In this document: positions 25,501 through 38,700 of the stretch, piece after piece
How the letters are laid out: each line of letters opens with the position of its first letter
How positions within the stretch are numbered: position 1 is the first letter of the stretch
Assembly: GCA_050084985.1 (NCBI GenBank)
Contig: JBITNC010000001.1
Location: forward strand, 64,418,001-64,482,000
DNA: 64,000 nucleotides
DNA from: Nageia nagi
Taxonomy: Eukaryota > Pinophyta
Reading direction: 5' to 3'
Notes under the pieces: model-generated
Seen by the model: only the letters and a program-made list of their open reading frames with translations
What the model was told of the DNA's origin: nothing
The model's database searches: none
Translations under genes and position numbers: made by a program

Positions 25501-28500
25501 CAAGGTGGGATCTGGATCTCAAATGGGGCATCCATCTATAAGAAGAAGGAGCGGGTCTCTTCACAGGAATCATTGGCTTATTCATCATTTATCTTCTCTT
25601 GGAGACCTGTTGTGGAGTCCAACCTATTCCTCTTGTACCAAGAGAGAGTTTAGAGGAGCAGAGATGCCTCTAGATCTTTGACTAAGGACCACACCCCTTA
25701 TTCCATCTAGTGGGATTCCAAGGCTGCATTTCTTTCTTTATTCTAGGCGTGGGAGAGCTCCTTCAGTGGTGCATCAAGGTTGGAGGGAGTGTTGCTTGTC
25801 TAATTTCATCTCAGATCTGGGGGTTAGATGCCCTAACAGTGTGACATCAACCTTCTTGGTGGATTTTGAGTTCGTGGCACATCACATTTGGCCCTTTGAG
25901 CTAGACGTCCAGCCCTTTGGGCCATTGTACCTGCATTTTTATATCAATATAATTCAGATCTGCATTTTTCTTGGTCTCATAGAATTCTTGTTGAAGTTCA
26001 TTACATGTTTGAAATTGGAATTGCTAAATTTTGAGTAAAATAATATTTTTATTGATTGGGGACATTACAATGGTATCTGAGCTTAGATCTTGCTAGCTTG
26101 GGGGTCAAAGAGTTTGTTCAGCAAGATTGTGTTGCCCTATGGATGCTTGCATTGAGATTTTGTAGGTTTGTAGTATTTAATTTCAGATCTGAGTTTCGAC
26201 ATGTAGAAGATTCAATTTTCAATTACAAACCATGGCACCATTGGGTGAAAGAGAGTTGGTTGAAAGGCTTACTAACGCGGGAGGGAAGCTTGGACTTCTA
26301 TTTCAGTCAAAGGAGGCTCTCCTTTGCACATTTGCAGAAAAAGAAGATTGTTTGCACATGGTGGATCAACCACATTCTAAGATGTTAGAAGCTGCTATGA
26401 TTCTGGTGATGAAGTCTTTGGGCAAGCATGAATGGTTGAGGTGCACAAATACGGAGGTTAGAATCATGGTTACTTCTTGTTTGAGTGAGATCTTGAGAAT
26501 TTCGGCACCTAAAGCTCCTTATGATGATAACACATTGCGAACAATAATGGGGCTATCGGTTGATAGTTTCAAAAGATTGGAAGATGTTACAAGTCCTCAT
26601 TTTTCCAGGAGAGTTGCCATTCGTGAATCATTTGCGAAAACAACAATAGGCAACATCTTGTTATATTTGAACATGGAAGAGTTGATTTACAAAATGATTC
26701 ATAATTTCATTGCTAGAGCTAGGGAATAACATGCTATTAATGTTATTGGAGCCATGAGAAACATTATGATTCTAGTCATAAATGAAAATGATGAGATTTT
26801 CCAGCCACTCTTATCTATGTTATTGGACGTTTGGAGACAAGATTTGATTGCTTCTACTGCTGCACACAAATTGGTTAACAGTGTTGTTAAACTGTGTGAG
26901 AAAAAATTGAAACCCCAGTGAGGAGATTAGGGAAGAAGAGGAGATCATGATAGAAATTGCACGAAACTGCCAAAGAAGAGCTTGCAAATCTAGAGAAGGC
27001 TTCAGTGGAAAATTTTGAAGCTGTGCCTTCTCAAAAAGAAGAAGGATTCAACTCGGAAATGGGTGAAGGATAATTTACCTTGCCACTCGAGGTATGTATG
27101 GCAAAGTTCCAAAATGTTTCTCATGAATATGATGACCCTAGTAGAATGCATGCAAATGACAAAATTGTTGAAGAAGAGCATAATGAGGGCGTACACTAAA
27201 GTTTCCAAATCTGATTTCAGTAATAATAGTTCAGTTGGATTTTGGTTTGACTTCCAAACCCAATCTATGAATAAAAGTGTTCACAATAGTTTCAGGTTGT
27301 TTGGTTTGGAAAATGATTTGTGTGGAGAGACAATCACTCATGGGGAGCACAATAGGCCGTGGGATCCGGGGGCATTGATACCTGCATATAATGCAGTACT
27401 AGGAAGAGATGCCTACCTTCTAGGACATCAATTGTGCCCTTTTGAGACTGGGAACAACCATGAAGGCAATGCAAAAAGGTACAAACTCAGTTCTGATTCT
27501 TGTATGTATCATAACAACAGTTTGTTTAATTGGCATAGGTTTGTCATTTATGTGAATTGTTTGGGGAGACAAGCATTGTTGGCTGCTTAAGAGGGGTGCA
27601 AGTTGAAAAGCTCTTGATAATCTATTCTTATGAAAGAGACCTGTCTTTGGGTTATTTCTATACATCCCGTATGACTGGATCTTGGGTGATGACTGAGACA
27701 GCAGATGGGGTGACGTTTGGGACAGCAGATTTGCTGAAGGAAATAGCATACTACATGTTGTTTGAGGCTGAGTTTTGTTTGACTAAAGAAACTGCTGTTA
27801 TTGCATTGTTTGAGATGTTTGGGGCAGCTTTTTCGAAAGTATTTGAGGCTGCAATAAGGACTGATGCTGCACCTTTCATGGTGAATGGGTCTGCATTGGA
27901 GGCTGCGATTGACATAAGGTCTGAGTATTTCATGACTGCTGTGTTTGGTTTGAATCGTGCTGCTGCTGATATCTTTTTTGAGAACTCACCTTTTGTAACT
28001 TTCGGGGTAGTATTTTTGAGGACATTTGAGTCTGCATTACTGGTAATGTTGGTTGCATTTCTGATGGGACTGCATTTTTGATGGGACTACACTTCTGCTG
28101 ACTGGTACTGCTATAGCTACAATTTTGGTGATACTGGCAGCTGCAGTTCTATTGCAGTTTAGGACTGCACCCTTTGTGATGTTCAAGGTTGTGTTGTCTA
28201 TGAAAGTGGCTACTACAGCTGCATCCTTGGTGATGATTACAGTCATGTTTCCATTGATGATTGAGGCTGCATTTTTCATGATAAAGAAGGATGCAAACAA
28301 GATGAAGAAAACTCCCATGGTGAGAGGTATCCTATGTAGAGCAACAATTTGGATGACAACTACATTCTTCATGATGACAAGGGTTGTTATGACTGCGTTT
28401 TCCATGAGATCCGAGGTTGCAATAATGATGATGTTTGAGGTTGCAACTCCACCCAGTCCTGTTTGTGAAAGAGAAGTTTTTGTGCCTAAATACAGTCATG

Positions 28501-31500
28501 GAAACGTTGTTGAAAGGGCTGCATTCTTGTTAATTGTTGTGACTGCACTTTTGATGATTTGGGAGGTTGCATTTGTGATGAGATGTTTGACTGAGATAAC
28601 TGCAAATTTCATCACAAATGGGATGGAAGTGATGGTGAGGTTGATAACTGCAGTTGCTTCTCTTGGGGTGCCAATTTGGAGGACATTTAAGACAGAACTT
28701 TTTGTTTTGATTCTTTCCATGATTCAGACATTTGGGATAGCTATGGTTGGAATACCTACTGCTATGTTTTTGATGACATTGGTTGCAGTACGGATAATGT
28801 CTTGGGCCGCATCTTCCATGATGATTGGGACTGCACTTTCACTAATATGTAATGCTGACATTTTGGACAACTTCTTTGATGATGTACACTGTTGCATACC
28901 TGCTGATGTTTGAGACAACTGTATTGATGATGTTGTGGATTGCTGACTTTGGGACTGTTTTTGCAAAGGAAGAAGCTGTGGCAGTTGTACTTTCTGTGAA
29001 GACTGCACTTGTGTTTCTATGGACCGTTGTGGCTGCGTTTGAGATGGTATTTGGAACGACATTCCTGCTGAATGTGGAGGTTGCATTTTTGATGTCATTT
29101 GGGACAGCATCTGAGAGGACAATGGGACTGAAATGCTGATAAAGTTGGCTGTACTGAGGAAGTTTTGGGTTGCACTTCCCATAATGCATAGGACGACAAT
29201 CAAAGTTGCATTTCGCATGGCATTTGGGGCATCATATGACGTGATGTATGGGGTGTTTTCTCCCATTTTGGCTGAGATTTCCATGAGAGCTGTATTTTTT
29301 GCAGGGAAAAAGAGTGAAAAGCATGAGTTGATAGATTTCATGGAAAACATGAAAGATGACAATGATGTGGTGAAGATAGTTTTTTCAAAACTACAATGAA
29401 TGCCTTGTTGTTGAGGCCTTGTATTCTCATGAGGATGGGTTTCAGGGGTTGCTTGCAACATATATGGAACTTGATGTTGCCTTTACACCCTTGTTTGTTC
29501 TTGTCAAGGAGAAGAGAGTACAACTTGGGCACGATAGATTCATAGTTAAAGTAGCTCAACATTAGCATGGTGGACCTACTCCTTTGACATTGATTTGGGA
29601 CCCTGGGATCACAATTAGTTTCAACTTGATGATGATGAGCTTGTGTTGGCATTTCTTGAGGACAAGCAATTTTGGGAAGGGTGGACTTGTAATGTCTTGT
29701 CCCCAATTTTGAGAGATCTTATAAAAGGCATAACTTTCACCCCAAGCCCTGGATTGCTAATTCGTCTTTTGGAATGGATAGAATATCTTTGCCATTCGTT
29801 TTGATAACAAAAGAGATATTGCATTTTGAAATTTGCCTCCTGGACCATATTTCTACAATCGGACGCACATGAGAATTCACAATTCTCTTCCATTTGATCA
29901 CTATGAGTGGGATGTCCCTCTCCTAGGGGTGTGTAATTGTAATTTAATGTATTTAAAAGTGTTTATTGTGTCTAGGAGTAAATTAATGTTGTGTCGTGTT
30001 CTAGAGTCTTTGGGGATCTCAAGGACTAGAGATTTGTGATTCCAAGGAGCATTTGTGAGCCCCAATGTGGGACGGCTCCCTCCTTGAGGACATTGGGTGT
30101 GGTTACTTGCATTTAGATGTGTTTCTTGCATGTTCTCGATTGTAATAAGATTATGTGGACCTCGAGGTGAGATTGTGGAGATCTTAAGGCCAAACTGTGA
30201 GCCCTTGAATGGGATGTTTAGCCTTGTGTGATCCCAAGTTGGGATCTAGATCTCAAATGGGGTGTCCAGCCATAAGAAGGAGCACACCTCTTGGCAGGCG
30301 TCATTGGCTTATTCATCATTCATCTTCTTTTGGAGATCTGATGTGGAGTTAGACTTATTCCTCTTGTAGCAAGAGAGGGTTTAGAGGAGTAGAGATGCCT
30401 CTAGATATTTGACTAAGGATTAGTCCATTTGGTGGGATTCCGAGGTTGCACTACTTTCTTCATTCCAGGCATGGAGAGCTCCTTTAATGGTGCACCCAGG
30501 TTTGAGGGAGTGTTGCTTGTCTCATTTCATCTCAGATCCGAAGGCTAGAGGCCCTAGCAGTGTGGCATCAATCTTCTTGGTACATTTTGAGTTCGTGGCA
30601 CATCATATCTGGCCCTTTGAGCTAGGCATCCAACCCTTTAGGCAATTTTGAGATCAATATAATTCAGATTTGCATTTTTCTTGGTCTCATACAATTTCTT
30701 GTTGGAGTTTGTTGCATGCTTGAGATTGGAATTGCTATATATTTTCAGTAAAATAATATTTTCTTGATTGGGGATATTACATCAAGCCAACCTTGCTAAT
30801 ATATAACATTTACCCTAGTAGCTTTGACCAAAGTAGAGAAACTCCGACTTGGCAAAAACAATCAAAGAAATTGCATTTTTTCATTGGAAAAAAGTAAAAA
30901 AAAAGGCCTTGGCAAAACTTACGAGTAAAAAAACATGGCAAGCCCAAAAAACCTCATTGAGTTGAGCTCAAGCAACAAGTTTCGCTTCTATGCTTTGGCT
31001 TTTTTGCAACTTTAAGTTGTAATTAATTTATTCGCTCAAGGCAAGTCTGTATTCAAATTACTAGAGAACAATAGTTTTGACGCTCATCAGACAGTTGATG
31101 TTACGTTAAAAATGTTTTGACTATTCTCTCTCAAAACAATCATTGCCAATTAGGAAGTGCCAACCTAGTTTTTCTGATGTCATGTACAATGGGTCCTAGC
31201 ACAATCCTAACTCTTCTTGGGCTCATCTATATTTCGAAGGCAAAAGCCGTAATCAACAATGAATGGCATCAAGCTGATGAGATGTGATTTACCAATTAGG
31301 AAGTGCCAACCTTGTGTTGTTGATGTCATGTACAATGGGCCCTAACACTAGCCTAATTCTTTGTGGGCTCCACTATTGCAAAGGCAAGCCTTAATTAACA
31401 ATGAATGACATCAAGTTGATAAGATGTGATTCAATTGTGAGTATAATTTTCTTAGTTTTAAGGCGCAAACTTCTTCATAAAACAATGCTTGAGGTGTCAC

Positions 31501-34500
31501 ATATATTGTGCTCATGTTGAAGTTTTGAACCATTTTTAAGGATCTTCTGCATCATATTCTATGGGCCCCATAAGGTATAAAGTCTTCATAATTGATTTTA
31601 AAAGGAAACACCTTTATTGTGAGAATAAAATTTTGATTACTCTATAGAAAAAACGAAGTGCTTACATGCTTTTATAGTTCTTGGAAAAAACTAGATTAGA
31701 CACATACTATTGAGAAAAATATTCTCAAGCATTATTACAATCCAGTCTAAAATTTAATAGACCAACTAAAAACAAATCCAAATCTTATTGAAAGGCACAC
31801 CAAACTTAGTAGACTACATTCCTACGAATCCTAGACAGTTTAAACGAAAAACCATAGACTGGTGGTCAAACATTGACCAAACAAGCTAAAAATGGAAAAT
31901 ACCGTCGAAATGTGCATCCTCTAAAGAAACTTGCCCACATTTGAGAAACGCCCCTATGTTTCGAAAGTGAAACTTGGTTACAAAACACGCCTACGTTTAT
32001 GAAGAAATGTCCTGGGTCTTCGGTTTTTGTCAGTAACTTGAACAAATTGTTGAATTCTTGATATTTTCATGGTTGGATCAGGTTCAAACTTCAACATTCT
32101 CCCCCTTGATGCTGAGGGGACATACCAATAAGTTCCTTAGCTTCAAAAACTGAGCTTTAACAACTCCTTTTGTGAAGATATCACCAATGTTGTGCAAGAT
32201 GTTGCAATGCCTAAGCTTAATGATGTTTTTCTACACCATATCCATGATGAGTGGTACTTCATGTCAAAATGTTTGGATCTATTGTGGTGGACTAGGTTTT
32301 TTGCCAATTGAATGGCACTTACATTGTCACAATACAAAACAATTGGACCACATTTCTTTTCACCAAATTCTTCAAGAACTTTCCTCGACCACAATGCTTG
32401 AGCATTGACACTTGTGATTGCAATGTATTCAGCCTCTGTAGAATAAAGAGAAACAATATTTTTTTTTCTTTGAACTCCATGTTATCATTCCTGAACCAAG
32501 ACTGAAACAACTCCCTGATGTAGACTTTCTATCATCAAGATTGCTTCCCCAATTAGAATCACTAAAGCCAACAAGTTTTACCTTATCATTCTTGCAGTAA
32601 TGGTTGCCAAAATCAATTGTACCTTTCACATACCTAAGGATTATTTTGTTGCTTTCAAGTGAGTTTCAAAAGGGTCACTCATATACCTTGATACAATTGA
32701 AACAACATAAGCAATGTCTCTAGAATTGGTGAGAAACATTAAGCTTCCAACAATGCTTTTGTATGTGGGCCCATCAACTTTTGGTGTTCCATCATCCTTG
32801 CACAATAACTCACCATCATCCTTGCACAATAACTCACCATGAGCTATTGATGTTGATACTGGTTTGCAATCTTCCATAACAAACTTTTTCAACATATCAT
32901 TAGCATATTTGGATTGGCAAACAAAGATCTCATCATCTCTTTGATACACTTCCATACCAAGGAAATAGTGCATCAAACCAAGGTCTTTCATCTCAAATTC
33001 TTGCATCATGGAATTCTTGAAATCATCATTCAACTTTAAACAACTACCCATGTAAATCAAATCATCCACATGTTGTGCTCGCACAACACCCCTCAAGATG
33101 CAACATTTTGGGGACCCAATTTTTGCAACGACAATGAGTGACATTGCCTGGGCATGATCAGTTTACAGCTAGGAGTGAAAATTCAAAACGGCTAGATGAT
33201 CGAAGCAGCGGACGAGCATGCCTCGGAGTCATGAAGTGTTTAGCGCAGCCAGTGGCCAAGTTAGGGCCTGGTTTCAAGTGACATCTCACAGGACGGAGTT
33301 TTGGGTCACGACAGCAACTAAAAAATGGATTTTTTGAGTGAACGACAAATGTGGCAAAAAGATGCATTTTGGTTAGTTTTGAGCTCGAAAAAGGTGACTA
33401 TGACCAAAAGGTGCGTTTTGGTCACTTTTGAGCTCGAAAAGCTGAAAAATGGTCAATATGACAGAAAAGCACATTTTGGTCAATTTTGAACCCGGAAATG
33501 GTTAGTAAAGTTAAAATGTGCGTTTTTGCATAGTTTGGGCTGGAATACTTAGAAATCACGAAAAATGCAAAGTTGAGCTTTAAAGTGCTTGGGAATGCCC
33601 GAAAATGATCGTTTTTGCATATCTTGAGTTCGGAAATGCTTGAAAATTCAGACTTTGAGCTTGAAATGCCGAAAATGATCATTTTTTCATTGTTCGAGCT
33701 CGGAAATGTTCAGAAATGTTGGAAATGGTTGAAAATGCATACTTTGAGCTTGAAAATGTCAAAAATGCATTGCTTGGGCCCTTTAAAGACGGAAAAGATC
33801 GGAAATGTACAATTGAGCCTGAAATGGATTAGAAAAGCAAGTTTGAGCGGCCTTGGGGGATGAAATAAAAAAATAAGAGTTTTGGCAGCCGAGAAGCCTT
33901 GGGTTGAGTCTAGAAAAATGGGTTTTTTCAAAATGATCGAAATGAAAATCTGAGAGAAAGGTGTGATGCCAAATGATGAATTAAGGCAACTTTGCTCTTG
34001 GAAATTTCGAAAAAACTCGAGTTTCACCCTTCGAAAAGTTAGAAGGGAGTTTTGCAAATTTTCCCTCACTTTGTCAAATCTCGAAAATGGCCTATTATCT
34101 TCAAAACCTGCACCTACCTTTTGAGAGGCCCAGATTGAGTCAAAAGTGGAATTTTTGAGCTTGGGAGTGTGCAGATTGTGATTCTACATCAAATTGGTCT
34201 TTCAAGTTCGCAATTTCGACGAGTTTTGCTCCACCAAAAGTGCAAAAAACAGGAAAATGAGCAAAAAGGAAAAAAGGACAGCCAATATGAATGTTTCAAA
34301 TTTTTCAAAATTTCAAAAATGTCAAAATGAAAATCTAAGAGACAGGTGTGATGCCAAATCCAATTTTAGGCGCTTTTGCTCTTGAAATTTGCAAAAAAAG
34401 TCAAAAAATACCCCTCAAAAAGCTAGGCGCAGGTTTGGCATGTTTTCCCAAAACCAGCACCTACCTTTCTTGCACCCCAAAATTGCAAAAAAATGAATTG

Positions 34501-35685
34501 TTTGATCTCCAGGAGGTGTAGGATGGATTTCACACAAGATTGATGATTTGAGGTTACCAAAAAAATGAGATCTACTTCCTCAAAATCATCAAAAAATTGA
34601 TCAACCAATGAGAGAGCTCCAAAATTTTCTAAATTTTACATAGTTGGCCAAATCAAAAAAGCAGAAAGAGGTAGGGTGGCAAATAAAAAATAAAGCATCT
34701 TTCCTCTTGGAATTTGCAAAATTGATAAATTTTTGCCCCTTATAGAGTTATGCGGCAGTTTTGCATGATTTCCCCGCTTTTCCCAAAGTTCCCAAATGGC
34801 CTAAAAGTCCCAAAACCTGTGCCAAGCTTGGGAGTGCTCAAACTTGTTCCAAAATCGAAATTTATGGTCCTAGGAGCATGGGAAAATCAATTTTACACAA
34901 GTTTCATGTTTTGCCTTCCAAAAAGTTAGGGGGAGTTTTGAAAGTTTTGGGCTATTTCACCAAAGTTCTCAACTTGCCCAACACCTGCGCCTAACCTTGC
35001 TCAAAATTGACATTTAATGCTTCCATGTGATAGGTGGTGTGATTCTACACTACTTTGGTCTCCCACTTATGCAATTTGGTACACAAAAACTCCAAAAAAC
35101 CATCTTTTTGTCTTCCAATTGGATTCAAGGGCTCAAAAATTTGGATTTTTTTCCTCATAAATCTCAAAATCTAAAGTCCAAATCTGAGGTATGGGGGTGG
35201 AAGAGCATTCTAGACCTATCATATTTGCCTCAAGAAGCCTAAACATTGGTTCAGAATCCCTCCTTCTAGAGTTAGGTGCAGGTCCAGCCTTATTTCCCCC
35301 TTTTGGACCACTTTCTCAATGTTGGGCATGAGGAGGAAAAGCCCAAAATACAAAAATCCACTCTAGGGTTGATGTGGTGTTGACATGTGGCACCTTTTTG
35401 ACCCCTTGAGTTTATAAATGCACCCATACCCCTGCATTTCACTCACTACTCTCATTTTGCACCCTTATGCTGCCAAATGTTTTGAGAATTGGAGAGTTCA
35501 AGTGAGAAAGAAAGCCCATTTTCACCCTTGGAGGATAATTTGAACACTTAGCATCTTTACCATTCACTTAAACTTCATTAAACTTCAAAATCCAAACATC
35601 CTCCTTCCCACATGAACTCAATATTTCAAGTTTTTTGAGGTTTTTCATACCAAACCTCATTTCCCAAAGCCTCAAACACTTGAAA

Positions 35686-35735
<50 letters not shown>

Positions 35736-38700
35736 TTTCAGATTTCAAGTTTGATCACTTTAGAATTTTTTTGAAAAACTCTAAAAAGTGTTTTCAAGTC
35801 TGTTTTGGCTGTTTCAAAGTTTAAAACACCTTCCCCTCTTATTCCCCATCCATTTAAGGTGTTAAAACTTGATTCCGACACCATTTGGCAAGTTTGCCAA
35901 ATTCCACCATTTTTTCCCTTTGAAAAAGTCAACTTTTGAGCCAAAATCTGAAAATTCTCCAAGTCCTAAATTTTTGCCAAGGCATTTCCTTTTGAGTCAA
36001 TTACCTTTGTGTTATCCTAAAATCACCCAAAAGGCTTTGAACCTTGCAAATTTTGGCATTTTCGATGATGGCACACTTAGAGTAAAAATCCAAAAATCCA
36101 AATTTTTCAAAATCTCTTTGTTTGCCCAGAAAGTGCCACAAGCTTCCTAGGACTCTTCTAACTTTGTGTTGTCCACCTAAACAGGGACGAGATGGCGTTA
36201 GTCGCACAGAACATCAAAGACAGAAAGCAGAAAAGGCTCACAATGAACCACCCCATCATGCTCGAACATACAACAGAGACCATGATGCATGCTCAGTAAC
36301 CTTGGCTCGAGGACAAAACAGGCAATATGCTACTAATAGCGTCCCCGGAAAAACCATTGAAACAATTGTCACGGGAACGAAGAATGGAATCATGGATCAC
36401 ATAAGAGCAAGCTTGATCTCTTAGCCACTCAAACACTTGCAAAAGATAGATATCCCGCAAGGTTTGAATCAGAGTGGCATGCGCCTAAATCTGAACTCCA
36501 ATACATCATCATCTAGTTCTGACAAGTATGGGCCGAGTAGCTTGTCAGAGTCCGATGAAGAGATGGATCTCAGTGCAATCATCGACACCGATATGGAAGT
36601 AAATCGAGATATTGCCTTTGATAGGGTCAACACTGATCACTTAGTAGAGATCCTTGATGAAGACAATCTCTTGATTGATATGATTGTACAAGTAGCAGGA
36701 GTAGTCACCTTGTTGTGCACGCACAACACACTCCAAGATGCAACATTTTGGGGACCCAATTTTTGCAACGGCAACGAGCGACATTGCTTGGGCAAGATCA
36801 GTCTACGGCCAACAATGAAGATTCAGAACGGCCAGATGATCGAACCAGCGGACGAGCATGCCTTGGAGTCATGAAGAGAGTTCAATGCGGCCAGTGGCCA
36901 AGTCGAGGCCTAGTTTCAAGCGACATCTCATAGGATGGAGTTTTGGGTCACGACAGTGACCAGATAGTGGAGTTTGAATGAATGGCCATCAGGGCAAAAA
37001 AGGCGTCGTTTTTTGCAAGATTGAGCAACAAAGGTGCCAAGGTGACAAAATGATTGTGTTTTGTCAAGTTTGAGCTTGGAGAACCAAAAAATGTTCAATA
37101 GCACATAAAAGCGTGTTTTGGTCAATTTTGAGCCCGAAAGTGGTCAGGATGGTAAAAATGTGCATTTTTGCACAATTTGAGCCTGAAAAGCTTGAAAATG
37201 ACCGAAAATGCAAAATTGAGTTCAAAAGGGTTGGAAATGCTTGGAAATATCAAAAATGATTGTTTTTACACATCTTGAGCCCGAAAAGGCTGGAAATGTA
37301 GACTTTGAGCTCGAAATGTCAGAAATATCGGAAATGATCATTTTTTCACCGGTTGAACTCGGAAATGTCCAGAAATGGTCGAAAATGCATACTTTGAGCT
37401 TGGAAAAATGTCGAACATGGTTGGAAATGCACCGTTTGGGCTTGTAATAGACGGGAAAGATCGGGAATGTACAATATAGCTCATAATGGATCAGGAAAGC
37501 AAGTTTGAGCGCCCCTGGGGAGTAAAATAAAAAAATGAGCATTTTGGCATTCGAGAAGCATCAGGTTGAGCTCGGAAAAATGAGTTTTTTCAAAATGCTT
37601 GAAATAAAAATCCAAGTTTTGACCCTCGAAAATCTAGGGGGAGTTTAGCAAGTTTTCCCTCACTTAACCAAATCTTGAAAATGGCCTATTACCTTGAAAA
37701 CATGTGCCTACCTTTTGGGAGGCCCAGATTGATCCGAAAGTGGAATTTTTGAGCTTGGGAGCATGGCGATTGTGATTCTACATCAAATTGGTCTTTCAAG
37801 TTCGCAATTTCGACGAGTTTTGCTCCACCAAAAGTGAAAAAAACAGGAAAGTGAGCAAAAAGGACAAATGTACAGCCAATAGGTATGCTTCAAATTTTAC
37901 AAAATTTCAAAAATGTCAAAATGAAAATCTAAGAAAAAGTTAGGGTGCCAAATCCAATTTTAGGCATATTTCCTCTTGAAATTTTCGAAAAAACACAAAA
38001 AATCCCCCTCAAAAAGTTAGGTGTTGGTTTTGCATGTTTTCCCACCTTTGGACAAATTTTGAAAATGGCCTAATTCCCTCAAAACCAGCCCCTACACTTC
38101 TTGCACCCTAAAATTGCAAAAAAGGAAATTTTTGATCTTCATGAGGTGTAAGATGGGATTTCACACAAGATTGATGATTTGAGTTTTTCAAAAAAATGAG
38201 ATCGACTTCCTCAAAATCATCAAAAATTGATCAGCCAATGAGAGAGCTCCAAAATTTTTCAATTTTTCCAAAGTTGGCCAAATCAAAAGGAAGAAAGAGA
38301 TAGGGTAGCAAATCCCAAATGGAGCAACATTGCCTCTTGAAATTTTTCAAAAAAACCAAATTTTACCCCTCCTAGAGTTAGGCATCGGTTTTGGGTGTTT
38401 TTTCCCTCTTTCTCAAAGTTCTAAACTTGCCCAAAAGTGCGAAAACCTGCGCCAAGCTTGGGAGGGCTTAAAAATGCTTCAAATTCGAAATTTTTGGTCT
38501 TAGGAGCATGGAAAATCCAATTTTGCACAAGTTTCATGTTTTAAGTTTTCGTAAAGAGGTGGATCTACTCTCACAAAATCACAAAAATTGGATCAGCCAA
38601 TGGGAGAGCTTGAAAATTTTCCAAATTTTTCAAAATGATCAAAGTCAAAATTGGAGAGAAAGGTAGGGTGGCAAATCCAAAGATGATCAACATTGCCTCT

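Larger units (their letters stand above)
24952..30781 (+). mobile_element. non-autonomous LTR retrotransposon carrying a PDS5 gene fragment
   Basis: 5.83 kb, 5' LTR 24952-26069, primer site TGGTATCTGAGC at 26071-26082, internal region 26083-29687, 3' LTR 29688-30781. TCAAG flanks both ends (24947-24951, 30782-30786). No gag, protease, RT, RNase H or integrase motif is visible in 3.6 kb of internal sequence. Instead it holds a PDS5-like segment (26232-~26920), an unidentified part (~27000-27590) and a 1.6-kb degenerate repeat. A purine stretch GGGAAGGGTGGA (29675-29686 region) precedes the 3' LTR. It must be mobilised by another element's enzymes. Confidence 0.9.

Noticed and set aside
28125-28913. 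262-codon plus-strand frame as a membrane protein gene
   Set aside because: Its hydrophobic Met/Val/Ala-rich translation follows from the repeated TTTGAGGCTGCATTTTTGATG-like words; no start context, no homology, and equally long frames exist on the other strand.
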